NCBI GenBank assembly: GCA_026119935.1
Contig: JALRMH010000014.1
Coordinates: 62,001 to 126,000, forward strand
Direction of reading: 5' to 3'
DNA: 64,000 nt
From: Endothia cerciana
Taxonomy: Eukaryota; Ascomycota; Sordariomycetes; Diaporthales; Cryphonectriaceae
Shown here in pieces: positions 21,591 to 33,197 of the stretch (its first letter is position 1; every line of letters begins with the position of its first letter). Both the position numbers and the translations under genes were made by a program. Below the pieces are notes generated by a model. That model saw nothing but the letters and a program-made list of their open reading frames with translations. It was not told the origin of the DNA and searched no databases.

Positions 21591-24272
21591 ACCCAAGATT
21601 GGAACTGGCAGCTGAGAAGACCTCGGGAGGAAGCAAAGTAGGCTGGGCATGCGAATACTATCTGAGCTTCCTGAAAGTCTTTCAATTCCTGTGGAGAGAT
21701 ATGATGTTTGAGCATCTAACAAATTAAGTAGTTGTTTCTTTGGGCATCAGGGGAACTCTCTGTGTTAAGACCAGAGAGATTGGTGTGCCGATGCCAGTCA
21801 ACATGCACGTTCGAATCAGATGACAGACTGCAGAAGTCTTCACAAATTGGCGGAATATACCTGTAATACCTGTAATAAATATGGGATCAGACAAGATGTA
21901 TGTGTCAGGCGGCACCTATATGAATGCATTCTGGAGAATGCTGTGCTGGGATATTTAGCATCCAGCTAAGCCTCAACTTAGTGACTAGACCAGATATCTA
22001 CACAAAGAATTGGGCAATTCTTATTACAAAGACGATGTCACCACCGTTAACGGTGTCCGAGCAAAACTAGCCTCTTAGACTTGACGGTTCGGGAGAGATC
22101 ATGCCCACCCGCCCCTGCCCTGGTCTCTCCTGTCCTCCAAAGACGGAGCCATGCACATTACATTCGGAACTGTCAGCAGCAGCGATGTTCATTTTGATAT
22201 AAGGCGGATTTAGGCCTTTCTATAGAAGGTCATCCTTTCCATCATTTCCAGTCTTGGAGGGCCCAAAAATCTGTGCTGCTTGCCCCCGGGTGGGAGGAGC
22301 CCGACTTCGATTTTGGGTCATGAACAACAATAACAAAACACACATACAAAAAAAGGGGGGGAAGAAAAAGGAAAAGACAAGCTGGTGGAAAATTCTCAAG
22401 GTGAGTTGCCTTGCGTAACTAACAGGCCAAAGTTAGCATAAAGAGCGTTGTCCCCGCGGATAATGGTGAAGACGGTTTGACCGTTGACACCAGTCATGAG
22501 CATCCGATGAGGACGCCGGCTCCAAACAACCGGGCAACCTTGAAGCGGTCCCGCTTCCACTGCCACCTTTGTACTGAAGCCCACCCACCTCAGAATTTTC
22601 CCTTTGCCTCACTCGCTCCGGTACAGTCTGAGAAATGCCATGCAAGATGTTGTGAAGGGCGGCGAGACCGGGACAAGGTGCAGGGTGGAACTTCCGGCGA
22701 GGACCAGTGTGGGCGATGAACTAGTCTATCCGTTTAAGGAGCATAATCGGCCATTGGACCATCGCCTGCAGGATAACTGCCCGAGTGGGATGATAGCCTG
22801 TGGAATAGTATAGACTTCTGGGGCACAATAGTTCGAGCCCAGGTAGGACTCGATGGATCAGACCATCGGCCATCCTGTGACCTAGGACACGGACCAGCGA
22901 AGAGAGGCTTGTCAGAGGCATTGTCGACTGTTAGAAGGGTGTGATCGTAGGACATCCTCTGAACTGGTCAGGGATATCTTTGACAAAGGTCAGACGGACA
23001 GGCAGAGGGCTGGAGCGGCGCGGAACCCGGTTTGGGGGGCGGGGGCCTCCCCCCGAGCACGTGGAGGGACTCGGGATGTAAAACACAACAGGCGGAGTGT
23101 GGCGACTGGCGTAAGAGCACCCTCGAGGCGCTGTAATAAGAAGAAGAAGAAGAAGAGGAGGAGGAGGAGGAGGAGGAAGGAAACGTGGTGGAGGCAGGAG
23201 GCAGGATGATTCGAGTCAATACTAGGAATCAACGTCCAAGCGACGCCAGCTGTGCCGTCGAAGCCTCAGGAGCCCCTATATTCACGATATATCAGCTTCC
23301 AGGCGCCAGGCGTGGTTGTATGTGAAGCTTGGTCGGATTGAGGACGAGGCAGGTGCGTGTTGAGCATGCGAGCTGGTGTGGCGTCTTCGTGAGGTTGTCG
23401 CTGCGGTCGAGTGACCGGAGGGACTTCGAGTTTCGAGGAGAGACAAAGTCCTGACAGGTGTTGCTCTGATGGCCGACGTGTATGCAGCGCCTCGCGTGAG
23501 GTTGAGATCTGTGTGTATGCCATTCAGCCGTACTGTTTTGGGGTCGAGCGACGCCATCCTTGGCAGGGGGAGGATCAGGACACTTCGTGACCGTGGAATA
23601 CGGACTCATGGAGGTATTCGAGGGGGCGGGGGGCGGGGCACTGCTGCTCTCGTTATGCTGGCGGTGCTTCGACCTCGAGCCCAGATCCACCGCTGCTGCT
23701 CCTGTAATGGAAACCTGGTCTGAGAAGCTGGTCTACCCCCGTGAGTTGGGCCGTGGCAAGATTTGTCTGATCCTGGCGGCACGTAGGGAGTCCTACTACG
23801 GAGCTTGGTTGGAGCCTCCCAACTGGCACTCATTCGTGAGTGACACTGCGGCGAGGTCGCGATGGTGGGCCTGGCGGGAGCTCTGCCACCGGCGTGCGGC
23901 AGTCAGGGCTCTGACATGGCAAGATTGCTTCTTCCTCGCATCATGAGCTAAACCCACGAGTGCAATGAAAAAAAAGGTAGGACGGTTATGTTGAGCAGAC
24001 CCGTTGCTCCGAAGCCTACGCGAAGTTTTCCTCCACTGTCCACCCGCCTCGTATAGTGCCGTGCCCCCAATGGGGATGTCGACGAGGTTGCCGCCGGGAA
24101 CGTGAGCCATCTCCGAGGAGGTCGCAGCCCATTCAGTCGAATGCTTCGCCTCGAAGGCGGCCCGCTCGAGTGGGAAAGTCCGTCCTCCTGTAGGACTTTC
24201 AAAAACCTTGGTCCATGACACATTCCAGCCACGCCGGCTTAAAGCCTTCGCAGCTTGGTCATACCAAGCTGC
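21591..24272. other. Gene-poor accessory region
   Basis: Several open frames of 60-140 codons exist (for example 22396-22645 minus, 23266-23690 minus, 23560-23946 plus), but they overlap one another on both strands and show no recognisable family. A GA-rich microsatellite lies at 23138-23179. Nothing else is supported. Confidence 0.45.
23138..23179. repeat. (AAG)n/(AGG)n microsatellite
   Basis: About six AAG units grade directly into about seven AGG/GAG units, a purely purine tract on the plus strand. Confidence 0.95.
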
Positions 24273-24659
24273 TTAGCATGTCTGCCCAGTGTCTTCTTCC
24301 CAGTTGCCCAGGTGGCCCCCAGACAACATAAAGTCCTGGGGAATAATCCCCGAAGACGTTGGTTGGCTTCCTCCCTGCCGTCTCCTGGCGCCTGCATTCG
24401 CGGCATTCATATCCCGCCCCTCCTTTAATCCTCCGCCATTGTCGGACCGAACTACGTTGTCAGTTGGTGGTGATCCTGCACCCGAGGCTAAAGAAAGGAG
24501 CGACAGCATGGAGTGATTGATGTTGATGAAGGGGAAGAATGAAGTCGCGTGGTAGGGTGGGGCAGGCTGGATGGTGGTCGCGACGCGACGAGCCTGAGGT
24601 TCAGGCTCGAGACGAGGTGTGTATGTGCCAAAGACGGGAGTTGTAGAGGCAGATGACAT
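24273..24659 (-). CDS. Possible small hypothetical protein
   Basis: An ATG-initiated frame of 128 residues (MSSASTTPVFGTYTPRLEPE). The first half is Pro/Thr-rich and protein-like (PQARRVATTIQPAPPYHATS). A short hydrophobic segment (FFPFININHSMLSLLSLASG) follows, and then a Gly/Asn/Arg-rich tail. A good splice donor (CCAG|GTAAGT on the minus strand, about 24712-24721) lies just upstream, so the ATG could sit in the second exon of a longer transcript or inside an intron. I do not recognise the family. Only length, start context and the nearby donor support it. Confidence 0.2.
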   Translation of the reverse strand: MSSASTTPVFGTYTPRLEPEPQARRVATTIQPAPPYHATSFFPFININHSMLSLLSLASGAGSPPTDNVVRSDNGGGLKEGRDMNAANAGARRRQGGSQPTSSGIIPQDFMLSGGHLGNWEEDTGQTC

Positions 24660-26908
24660 GTTTGTGTGCGTGTGTGTATATGATGCGTGTGTGATACTCG
24701 AGGAGAGATTGACTTACCTGGACAGTCGTTTGTTGCTGGTGGTGATGATGCTCGGGCATCTCGTTCGCGATCGACTGTGGAGGGGTGTGGGAGGAAAGAG
24801 AAGTCAGAAAAGCCTCGATTATATAGCTGGCCGCAGGCGCACAGACCCCCTACGCCAGTTGATGACCATGGAAGATTCGAAAATATTCCATACCGATTTC
24901 CACAAGGTTCCCAGCCAAGCTTGCACCAATGGCCGTTCACACTCGAGTTCGCATGACAGCTTAAGGTGAGGTCGAGATGAGGTCGAGGTGAGCTCGAGAT
25001 GAGCTGAATGGCAATATCGGATGATTTGATTTGAATTAATGCGATAAGGACGCCCATGCGCTCAACCTGCCGTCGCAACATATAACAGTGAGTTGACAAT
25101 GGCAAAATGGCTAGACCGGCTGAGCGCTCGGCGGTTTGGTCTCCTAGATGTGTTCACCGAAAGCCTCGTAGGGCGGATGAGAAACACAACAGCAGCGAGA
25201 AGCACTTCTAAAATGTGATACGAGGACTGGCTCAAGTTTGATAAAGAAATTGAACTCTACAGTCAAATCATAAATCGTCCATTGATTGCAAATTATAAGT
25301 TGCTAATTCCTGTTTTCTGTTTCCCGTTTCTTCAGAACCTGACACAGGCCAGACGAGGCTATTTCCCGAGGTCAGATACGGTAATTAGCCCGTCGTTGAG
25401 GTTACATTCGTACCAACACTGTTTCGTAAGTTTATAGAGCTTCTTTACATCAGTAAAGATTATAATCTGATTCAATTCTTCGGACCGAGGACATGAAATT
25501 TATCCAGGAGCTACTGACGCCCCAGATTATGCGCTTTTACGATATGGATTGGAAATATCTGGGCACGAAACTGGACCTAACGAAACCACGGTCAAAGATC
25601 ACCAGATCCATTCAATGGGCGAAGAAGATTTCCGGAGGGCTTGCATCTTCCAAAAGATGAGTTCGATGCTTGGACGTACAACGTGTCATCGTGTCAAGAA
25701 AAACCCGGAGATATACTGCATATCGGGGAAGGGGGGGAGCAGTGCAGCGGCCTGTTGCATCAGTAGCCAACTCAGCCTGGTGGGTACCAAGCTTCAAGAG
25801 TAGACAGACAGGATTCAAATGAATGGTTAGATGCCAATTCGAGGTCTTGCAGTCTAGAGCCTCAGCTTGAATTGCGTTTTCGACCTACGCGTCCTCATGC
25901 AGTGCCTCTGGGTGCCTTGATCATGCACATGGAAACATTACACCCGACTGGACCGACATCAGCCCATCCTCGGAGCTTCTCCGCGCGCGCAAGTCAAATC
26001 CTACCCAAGTCACCCGAATTTCCATAACTTGTTCACATGTAAAGGCAAAGAAGTGCGTCAACGGCCAGCTGTGCCCCAACAAGTCACCAGGCTCCGACCA
26101 TCCACGAGCTGATGAGCCGGAAGAGCGCCCAGCGGGGACTACCGCCGGCTCACCATGCCGTATAGCTATCCATTAGGCCGGCGTAGATGCCTAGAACGGC
26201 TAGGATAGTATCGACAACATCTAGCTGGCTGCGGCTGTTTGAGTTGAAGAGCAAAGTGCTCGAGCATGGTGGCGGCTAAAGATATGGTGGTCTTCAAGCG
26301 GAGAGAGACGGCAGGGTTGCAATATTGAAAATGTAGGTCATCTTCAGCTTCTCCATGGTTTGCCTTACTCGATGGTACATGATTATTAGAACGGGAGATG
26401 ATCGATGGGTCGGCCCGAGCCTTATCAGAACTTTCTAGCAATCCGAGGTGTCTCTGAAACATGAAATCATCTGCCTTAGTAGAACAAGGAGATTTACGAT
26501 AAAGGAGTGACTGCATGTTTGTATACTCTTCTGTCCCCCTCAGTTAACGTGACATCAACACCGTTGTGGCGTTACCGGAGCACTCGAAGGTTCAGGTCCT
26601 TGACGTGTACGTGACGTCCTTGCGGGCTGTGTAGTAAATTTTGATGGCTGTCTCTTGTCTAGGATTTTTATTACGTTTGCCGAAGGGCATGTCGAACTTC
26701 GCAAGAGCCATTCTACCGAATTCGGGCTTGCTCAGGACGCATCCACACTAAACGACGGGTGGGAGGCCACCGAGGAAGGTATAAGCGAAGACCATGGTCA
26801 AGCCACGAACGAAAAATAGTTATGTTCGAGTACTGGTGCTTGAAAGTCGAGGGGCAGATCGTATGAAGTCTTAAGGCATATCCCGATGGCTACCTATGGT
26901 TGTCACGG

Positions 26909-26950
26909 TAGCAGGCAGGCAGGGCAGGCAGGTAGACGTTGGGCAGGCGG
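26909..26950. repeat. GGCA-rich short tandem repeat
   Basis: Interrupted GGCA/GCAG units (AGCAGGCAGGCAGGGCAGGC and continuation) over about 40 bases. Confidence 0.8.
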
Positions 26951-27614
26951 ACTGGATTCTATTTGCTACGGGTAGGCTCTGACCTCAGGATGTAGCTCCA
27001 AGAGCTACAATACGGGATAGATCAAGGCAGGACAGGCTCTCTCGAGTCTCATCCCTAGTGGAGCCTTACCAGGCTCCATTAGCTCTGGACCGTGATAATG
27101 GTCGTCAATATGAAGTACGCTTTTATTATTATAATCCTAGTTTAGAAATAATACTAACAAGATCATTCTTACTAGATATCGCTTTATGCCTGGAATCATA
27201 TCTGCTTTCATAGAATCGAGTTTGCCGGAAAAGAATTACAATGGATGTCAAAAGTTGCCAGAGGATCTGCATCCCTGCCGATGCACGCAGGGTCGCGATG
27301 ATGAGATAGTACCATGATAGTGGTTACCGCAGACCTCCTGCAGGCCTCTTATCACACGCTACCAGACCAGAGTCTCAACTTCAGCACATCCTTCTATAGA
27401 ATTCGGTACAAATGGGACGTTGGCCGGGAGACGGCCCAAGGCGCCTTGACATGTGAATGAGGGCCTGCTAAGGCAGTCGTATGAATATCTGACGAGCTGC
27501 ACCTCTCGCGGCTCGACATTGACGACATCGAGACGTTGTAGACCGCGCAAAGCGCTCGAAGATAACCTCACTCCGTGGCGCGACTTATTCCGGCTTGACA
27601 ACGCTCCATCTCGT

Positions 27615-27619
27615 CCAAT
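27615..27619 (+). promoter_or_regulatory. CCAAT box upstream of the amidohydrolase gene
   Basis: CCAATCAG occurs 59 bp before the ATG at 27678, a canonical core for the fungal CCAAT-binding complex. The closeness to the start codon makes a functional role uncertain. Confidence 0.3.
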
Positions 27620-27677
27620 CAGCTACACAATCACTCTACAGCAGGCCTCGCGGGCCGGTTAGGCCTCTCTGATCAAG

Positions 27678-30600
27678 ATGGGCAGCATCAGCAGCGAGAA
27701 GCTGCTGGCCAGCTCTGCGCCACCGCCATATCACGAAGCATCCGCGTACCCCAAAGTCCAGCCGGGCCGGCGCCTGCGAAGGACCCTCTCACTTCGCATC
27801 GTCGTGGCCCTGCTCCTCGCGATCCAGGTATCCTGGTTGTATCTCTGGAACGGCCGCACGGGCCAGCCACGAGCCGCCATGTCGGTCCTCGAAGAAAGGA
27901 AGTTCGAAGCGGGGTTGGCGTCCTGCGCTGCCCTCACCACGTTCCCGACGAGAATCGAGCCCCAGGACCGCAGGGAGAACCCGAGGTGGAACGCCGTGAG
28001 CGGCCAGGCCGAGACTGTCGTGCTGCGCAATGCGACGCTCTTTGACGGCGAGGAGTTCCTCGACCACCCCGTCGACATCGTCTTCTCCAGGGGCCTCATC
28101 GCCTCCGTCTCGCCGGCGGCAGCGGCAGTCGTCCACGGGGACGCCAAGGAGGTCGACCTCCGTGGGGCGTACGTGACGCCTGGCCTGGTCGACATGCATG
28201 CGCACCATCTGGTCATGTCCTGGCCCAACATGGATGCCACGGAGGATTCCAACGAAATGCATCCTGACTTTGGCCCGCTCACGCCGTTCGTGAATGCCAT
28301 TGACTCGATGAAGGCCTACGATGTGGCCACGAGACTTGTTGCCTCGGGTGGCGTCACATCGAGTCTGATCATCCCGGGCAGTGCGAATATCATGGGCGGC
28401 GAGGGCGCCGTCGTAAAGAACGCAGTGAAGGCCGGGCCGGATGGCGAGTACGTGGTCGAGGAGATGCTGCTAGAGCACGGGATTGAGCTAGGCGAGAGGC
28501 ATAGGTACATGAAGATGGCGTGTGGTGAGAACCCGAAAAGAGTATATGGGCATACGAGGATGGGGAATGTATGGCTGTTGAGGAAGTGGCTCGCGAGGGC
28601 GAAGGACTTGACTGACAAGCAGGATGCGTGGTGCGAAGGCGCCCGTATGGCGGCAACTACGGAAGCTCGAGCGAGGTTGCTGGCTGACAAGGGCGGCTTC
28701 CCCGAGGAGCTCGAGCTGGAAAGCACCGCCGGCATGCTCAGAGGGCGTGTGGCGATGCATAACCATTGCTACGAGCCTGAGGATATGGAGACCATGCTGC
28801 GCGTCTCCCACGAGTTTGGGTTCCGCGTTCGGGCTTTCCACCACGCTATCGCGGCCTGGCAGGTTCCTGAGATGATAAAGGAGTATGGCGGGTATGTGCC
28901 GCTTTCTCTCACGGCTCGACTCTCTTACTACGACACTAACCGGGATGCGATAGGAACATCACAATCGCGACGTTTGCGGAATTCGCACTCTACAAGCAAG
29001 AGGCGTACGCCGCAAGTCTGTATGCCGGCAAGATCCTCAACGATCACGGCGTGCCGGTGGCCTATAAGTCCGACAATGCGGAGGAGGATCTCTCAGCGCA
29101 ATATCTGAGGCTGCAATCAGCTGTTGCCCACTCGTTCGGCCTGCCGGCGGACAAGGCCTTGCAATCGATAACCTCGATTCCAGCCAGGGCGATCGACATT
29201 GATTACCGGGTGGGCTACGCGCGGGCTGGTCATGATGCTGATATCGTGGTCTGGGACTCGCATCCTCTCTCCGCCGCCGCCACGCCGAAGCAGGTCTACA
29301 TCGACGGCGTGGCAACGCTGGACCCCGTCAAGGTCGCTGCGAACACGGCGCGCGTCGCCTTCGAGACCCTCGACGATATGCACAGAGGTGCGGGGAAACC
29401 CGAGATGCGCGCCACTATTGCTGAGGAGGAGAGGTCACAGCTCTGCGCTGATGTGCGCAGGCAAGATCAGGCCTTCGTGATCAGCGGGATCAGCAAATCG
29501 TTCCTGGACGAGAAATCAGGCATACTGCCCACGAGCGGGGTTGAGGCGGCCGGTGGAGGCAGCCTCATGCTCATAGTCCAGGATGGTCGGGTCATCTGCC
29601 TGGGCCCCAGCGACGCTGGACACTGCGCCGATGCCGGCATCCAGCTCTCGAACGACAGGGACGCTGTCCGCATCAATCTCAAGGATGCCCATCTCACCCG
29701 TGGCCTGATAGCCGTGACATCCGCTCTGGGGCTTGCCGAGATCACCACGAATCCAGAGACCGGCGACGGCTTGGTCGATGTGGTCAAGCCAAAGGAGACC
29801 AAGGATGCGGAAAATGTCGACTATGCAAAATACGCGGTAGGCTTGGCGGGGGGAAATGTCGAGGCGAAAACCTTTGCGCGCGCCCGGCTGGGCGGAGTCA
29901 CAAGGGCTGTTCAGGCGCCCATGACGAAAGGTGGACTGGTCAGTGGTGTTTCCACCGGCCTGAGGACGGGACTAGACAGTACGCTTCTCAATGGCGGCTT
30001 GTTCCAAGAGGATGTCGCTATGCATGTTGTGCTCGGGCAGGATGCGAAGGCGAACGACGGAGCTGTGAGTATGGCTACTGAGAGGCTGAGGGCGCTGGTC
30101 AAGGCTGGAGGGCAAACGAAGGGTTTGGAGGATACCGATGCTACAAACCCGTGGGCATTGGTCGCCAATGGCTCGATGCCCCTGGTCATCAAGGCCGCCG
30201 CAAACGTAAGTCTTGCTCACCCCAATTTCTAGGGGTTCTCCAGTCCTGATGAGGTTGAGAGCAGCACGACATCCAGCAGACAATTCTACTGAAAAGGGAC
30301 TATCCGGACGTCAATGTCGTTATTCTGGGAGGCTATGAAGCGCCGCTTGTGAGTAGTATCCCGGATGGGCTGCTAAAAATGGTCCTAGAGGAATGTCTAC
30401 TGATTTTGGATGCCCCTTCTGCTTTAGTTCGCGCATGAGATCGCGGAAGCGAAGGTTCCTCTGATCCTGACGGCGACCCGCCCCGGCCCAGACAGCTGGA
30501 CAAAGAAGAATTCGCTACCTGGGCCCCCTCTCAGTAGGAGCCCGGCAGACATCCTGAGCGAGGCGGGCGTGTTCTTCGGCATCGCGATCCTCACCGACGG

Positions 30601-30930
30601 TGGTGCGTTCATTCATTTCTCTCTTATGAGACCCCCATGCCATACGCCTACTGACATTTCCAACGAATCTAAGGACCCCCCGGCGATTCACGCATCCAAT
30701 CCACCGCCCTCGAGGCGTCCTGGGCTGCCAAATATGCGGGCTTGAGCGAACCCGAGGCGCTGGACCTCGTCTCGACAAACATCGAGCAGATCCTGGGGCT
30801 CGAGAAGGGCGGTGATATCGTGGTATGGGAGGGCAACCCGCTGCAGTTTGGGACGCCGGTGCTAGCTTTCCAATCGCAGGGCGGGAGGCTGGGGGTGAGC
30901 AGCTGCTGGCCGAACGAGGTGGACGAATAA
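27678..30930 (+). CDS. Membrane-anchored amidohydrolase (annotated as CE9-like in fungi)
   Basis: Five exons at 27678-28891, 28954-30205, 30265-30348, 30428-30599 and 30674-30930 give 992 residues. Every junction keeps phase. A short cytosolic N-terminus is followed by a signal anchor (LRIVVALLLAIQVSWLYLW), so the catalytic part is probably luminal or extracellular. The amidohydrolase barrel starts with VVLRNATLFDG and YVTPGLVDMHAHH, the H-x-H metal motif. GGVTSSLIIPGSANIMGGEG follows, then VAMHNHCYEPEDME with VRAFHHAIAAWQVPEM, which supply further metal ligands. The C-terminal end of this half has RVGYARAGHDADIVVWDSHP. A second, related half (LKDAHLTRGLIAVTSALGLAE to GGDIVVWEGNPLQF) lacks the H-x-H. 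Fungal genomes label this group carbohydrate esterase family 9 (N-acetylglucosamine-6-phosphate deacetylase-like), but the closest bacterial relatives are imidazolonepropionase-like amidohydrolases, so the substrate is open. Confidence 0.9.
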
Positions 30931-33197
30931 CCACCAGGACCGGCAATCTCTCACGAGGCGCTTGAGGGTTAAAACTACGATACTGGTCTCGCACCACTCG
31001 TCTCCCTAGTGGCCTGGTCTATCCCACCCGTCGGCAGCTGCCCAGGCGAGTCCTCACGGCAGCCTTCCTCTAGTCCTGGCCTCACGGTGTGTGGTGGGAA
31101 TTAACTTGGCATTGGATGGAAATCTGACTGAACGCCGCAGTTTCATATCTCTAGGGGCTTTTTTTTTTTAGCTCCACCTATACATAGTAACTGCCCGCCG
31201 TCGCCGCCGCCGCCACGGCTCCCATAGTATAACCATCCACCCTCGCTCCACCGGGGATCTCCTGAGGCGCACGCCGGGGCCAGGGGTTGCGATGGGACCC
31301 CCACCCTCCATAGCCCCCCTGAGACGACCTAGATAATGGTGGGATTGGATCGCTTGCGGGCCGTCTGCAAGACCATTAGAGTTTGAAACAGGAACATTGA
31401 TTACCTGGGGGGAGGGTGCAGGAGCCTGATTATTGAGCCGCGCTCGAGGTAGGATCAAACAACTATCTTCCGAATTCCCCGTTCCTAACTGAAGCAGAGA
31501 CAGACCTCTCACACCACGCGGGTCTTTTTACTTTCACGGAAGACGTGGCACCAGAGTGGTAGCCAGATCCGCCGTCAGTTTCACCGGATTGATCCGACTC
31601 TCCCGCCAGGCGAGGAGATCGGCAGCGACCACAGGTGTACGGGTATTGGCATGATAGATTGGATGGTACCTTAGATCGGACGAACATGTTTCGTTTCCGG
31701 GATCTCTCTCATGACAGATGACTGAAAAGTTTATTTCCAATTGCTCCGATCGAGCCCACCGAGTTGGATCTCTGGGCTCCACCAAACCGTACAGTAAATC
31801 TACCACGTGCATGCAGTTGGGCCTGGCGCGACGTCCCACATCGATCTGCAATCACGGAGCGTGGGTCAGCCCGGGAACCTCCAACCCTCGTGATGCCTAC
31901 AGAACGGACTTGACGAGCTTTCTTCGTCTTCTAGGGGCGGGGGGCTTCATTTACGTTCCCGCCAACGGGCCTCGCCGGTGCCTAGCCCGCGCAGGTGTGG
32001 CGTGCCCCTTTTCTCATCTCTTGCAAGTTCTCGGCTGGTCCATCCTTGGTGATTGGACGCCCTAACCGCTTCTCCTGCCAGACACCTCCCCCCCCCCCCT
32101 AAGCAAGACTGCTTCTTTTGAAATCTCGCGGCGGCCTGACGATGCACCAGGCATCTTCTCCAGCTCATCGTGTATAAGATTTTGTTGGGCGAGCCCCGGC
32201 CCGGCGCTTGCCAACTCCATGCGAGCGGCTAGTCGTCGCTGTCGAAGGGGCCTCGCTCCTACAAGGTATCGAGCCGCGGGTGTTCCTAAGTCAGGACATT
32301 AGAGGGCTTCAGCATGTGTGATGACATTGCATAACAGGAGGGTGGCCAGCATGGTCCTCCGCCTTTATGTTCCACGCCAGGCAGGTTTGGGCGGTGTTCT
32401 TCGCATCTCGACTCGTGAGCTTCCTTCAAATTTTAACCTTCTCGATCCTCCTTCATCCGGATTTCCTGAAACGACCTAGTTTGGCAGTTTATTAACGATA
32501 TCTGGCCGCCATTGGTACTGCAGGGGAAGGCGGCTGCTCACTGCAGGCCCCGAGCGTGCAGGCCCTTAGTCGTCTTGTTGGCACTGCTGGCCCTCCAGAG
32601 CGCTTCAGCTCTGCGCCTCCTCCCAGGCTGGCAGTGTGCTCGCAAGGATGCGAGCGAGATTTGGCCGTGGGCGACGGCCCCTCCCTGCATCCTGCATCTA
32701 GACCATCCGTCCTTCACAGATGATTCTTCCCGTGGGCGTTGGCACCTTGCCCGCCTTGGACGAAGGTCGTCCACCTCTTCCTATTAGACCACCGCCTCAT
32801 CCCCATACACCTTTTGCTTGTTTTTGTTCTTCTTGCCTCTGCAAATCCTCGATTTACCACTCTTTGCATTCTTCACCGGCTTGACTTGTCGCCAACTACG
32901 TTCCTTGGTGGTCTCTTGAGATCATACCTTTCATTCTCGCACTCATCTTGCAAGCTGCTGAGCACCATCCGGTCTTTACCACTGATCCTGCCTTCAACAA
33001 GATCTTCCCGTTCTTAAATATACAGACGAACAGTATACAGACCTTGACCTCCTCCAAGAATCGATTGATATCCGTATTGACGAGGGCCTCTATTCTTTGC
33101 ACGTGTTTTATCTTCAGCATCCACAATCGTTCTGTCCAAGTGACAACACCATTTCTTTTCTTCGGTACAAGTCAAACAATTGTTCAGGTTTTAACGC
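30931..33197. other. Intergenic, no gene seen
   Basis: No reading frame with protein character. The last ~700 bp are pyrimidine-rich, as is usual for fungal promoters and 5' UTRs, and probably belong to the DUF1996 gene. Confidence 0.5.

Larger units (their letters stand above)
24660..27677. other. Gene-poor region upstream of the amidohydrolase gene
   Basis: AT-rich patches at about 25200-25480 and 27110-27180. A GGCA-rich repeat lies at 26909-26950. A segment at 26717-26739 resembles the left window edge. No supported gene. The promoter of the + strand gene at 27678 lies at the right end. Confidence 0.45.
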
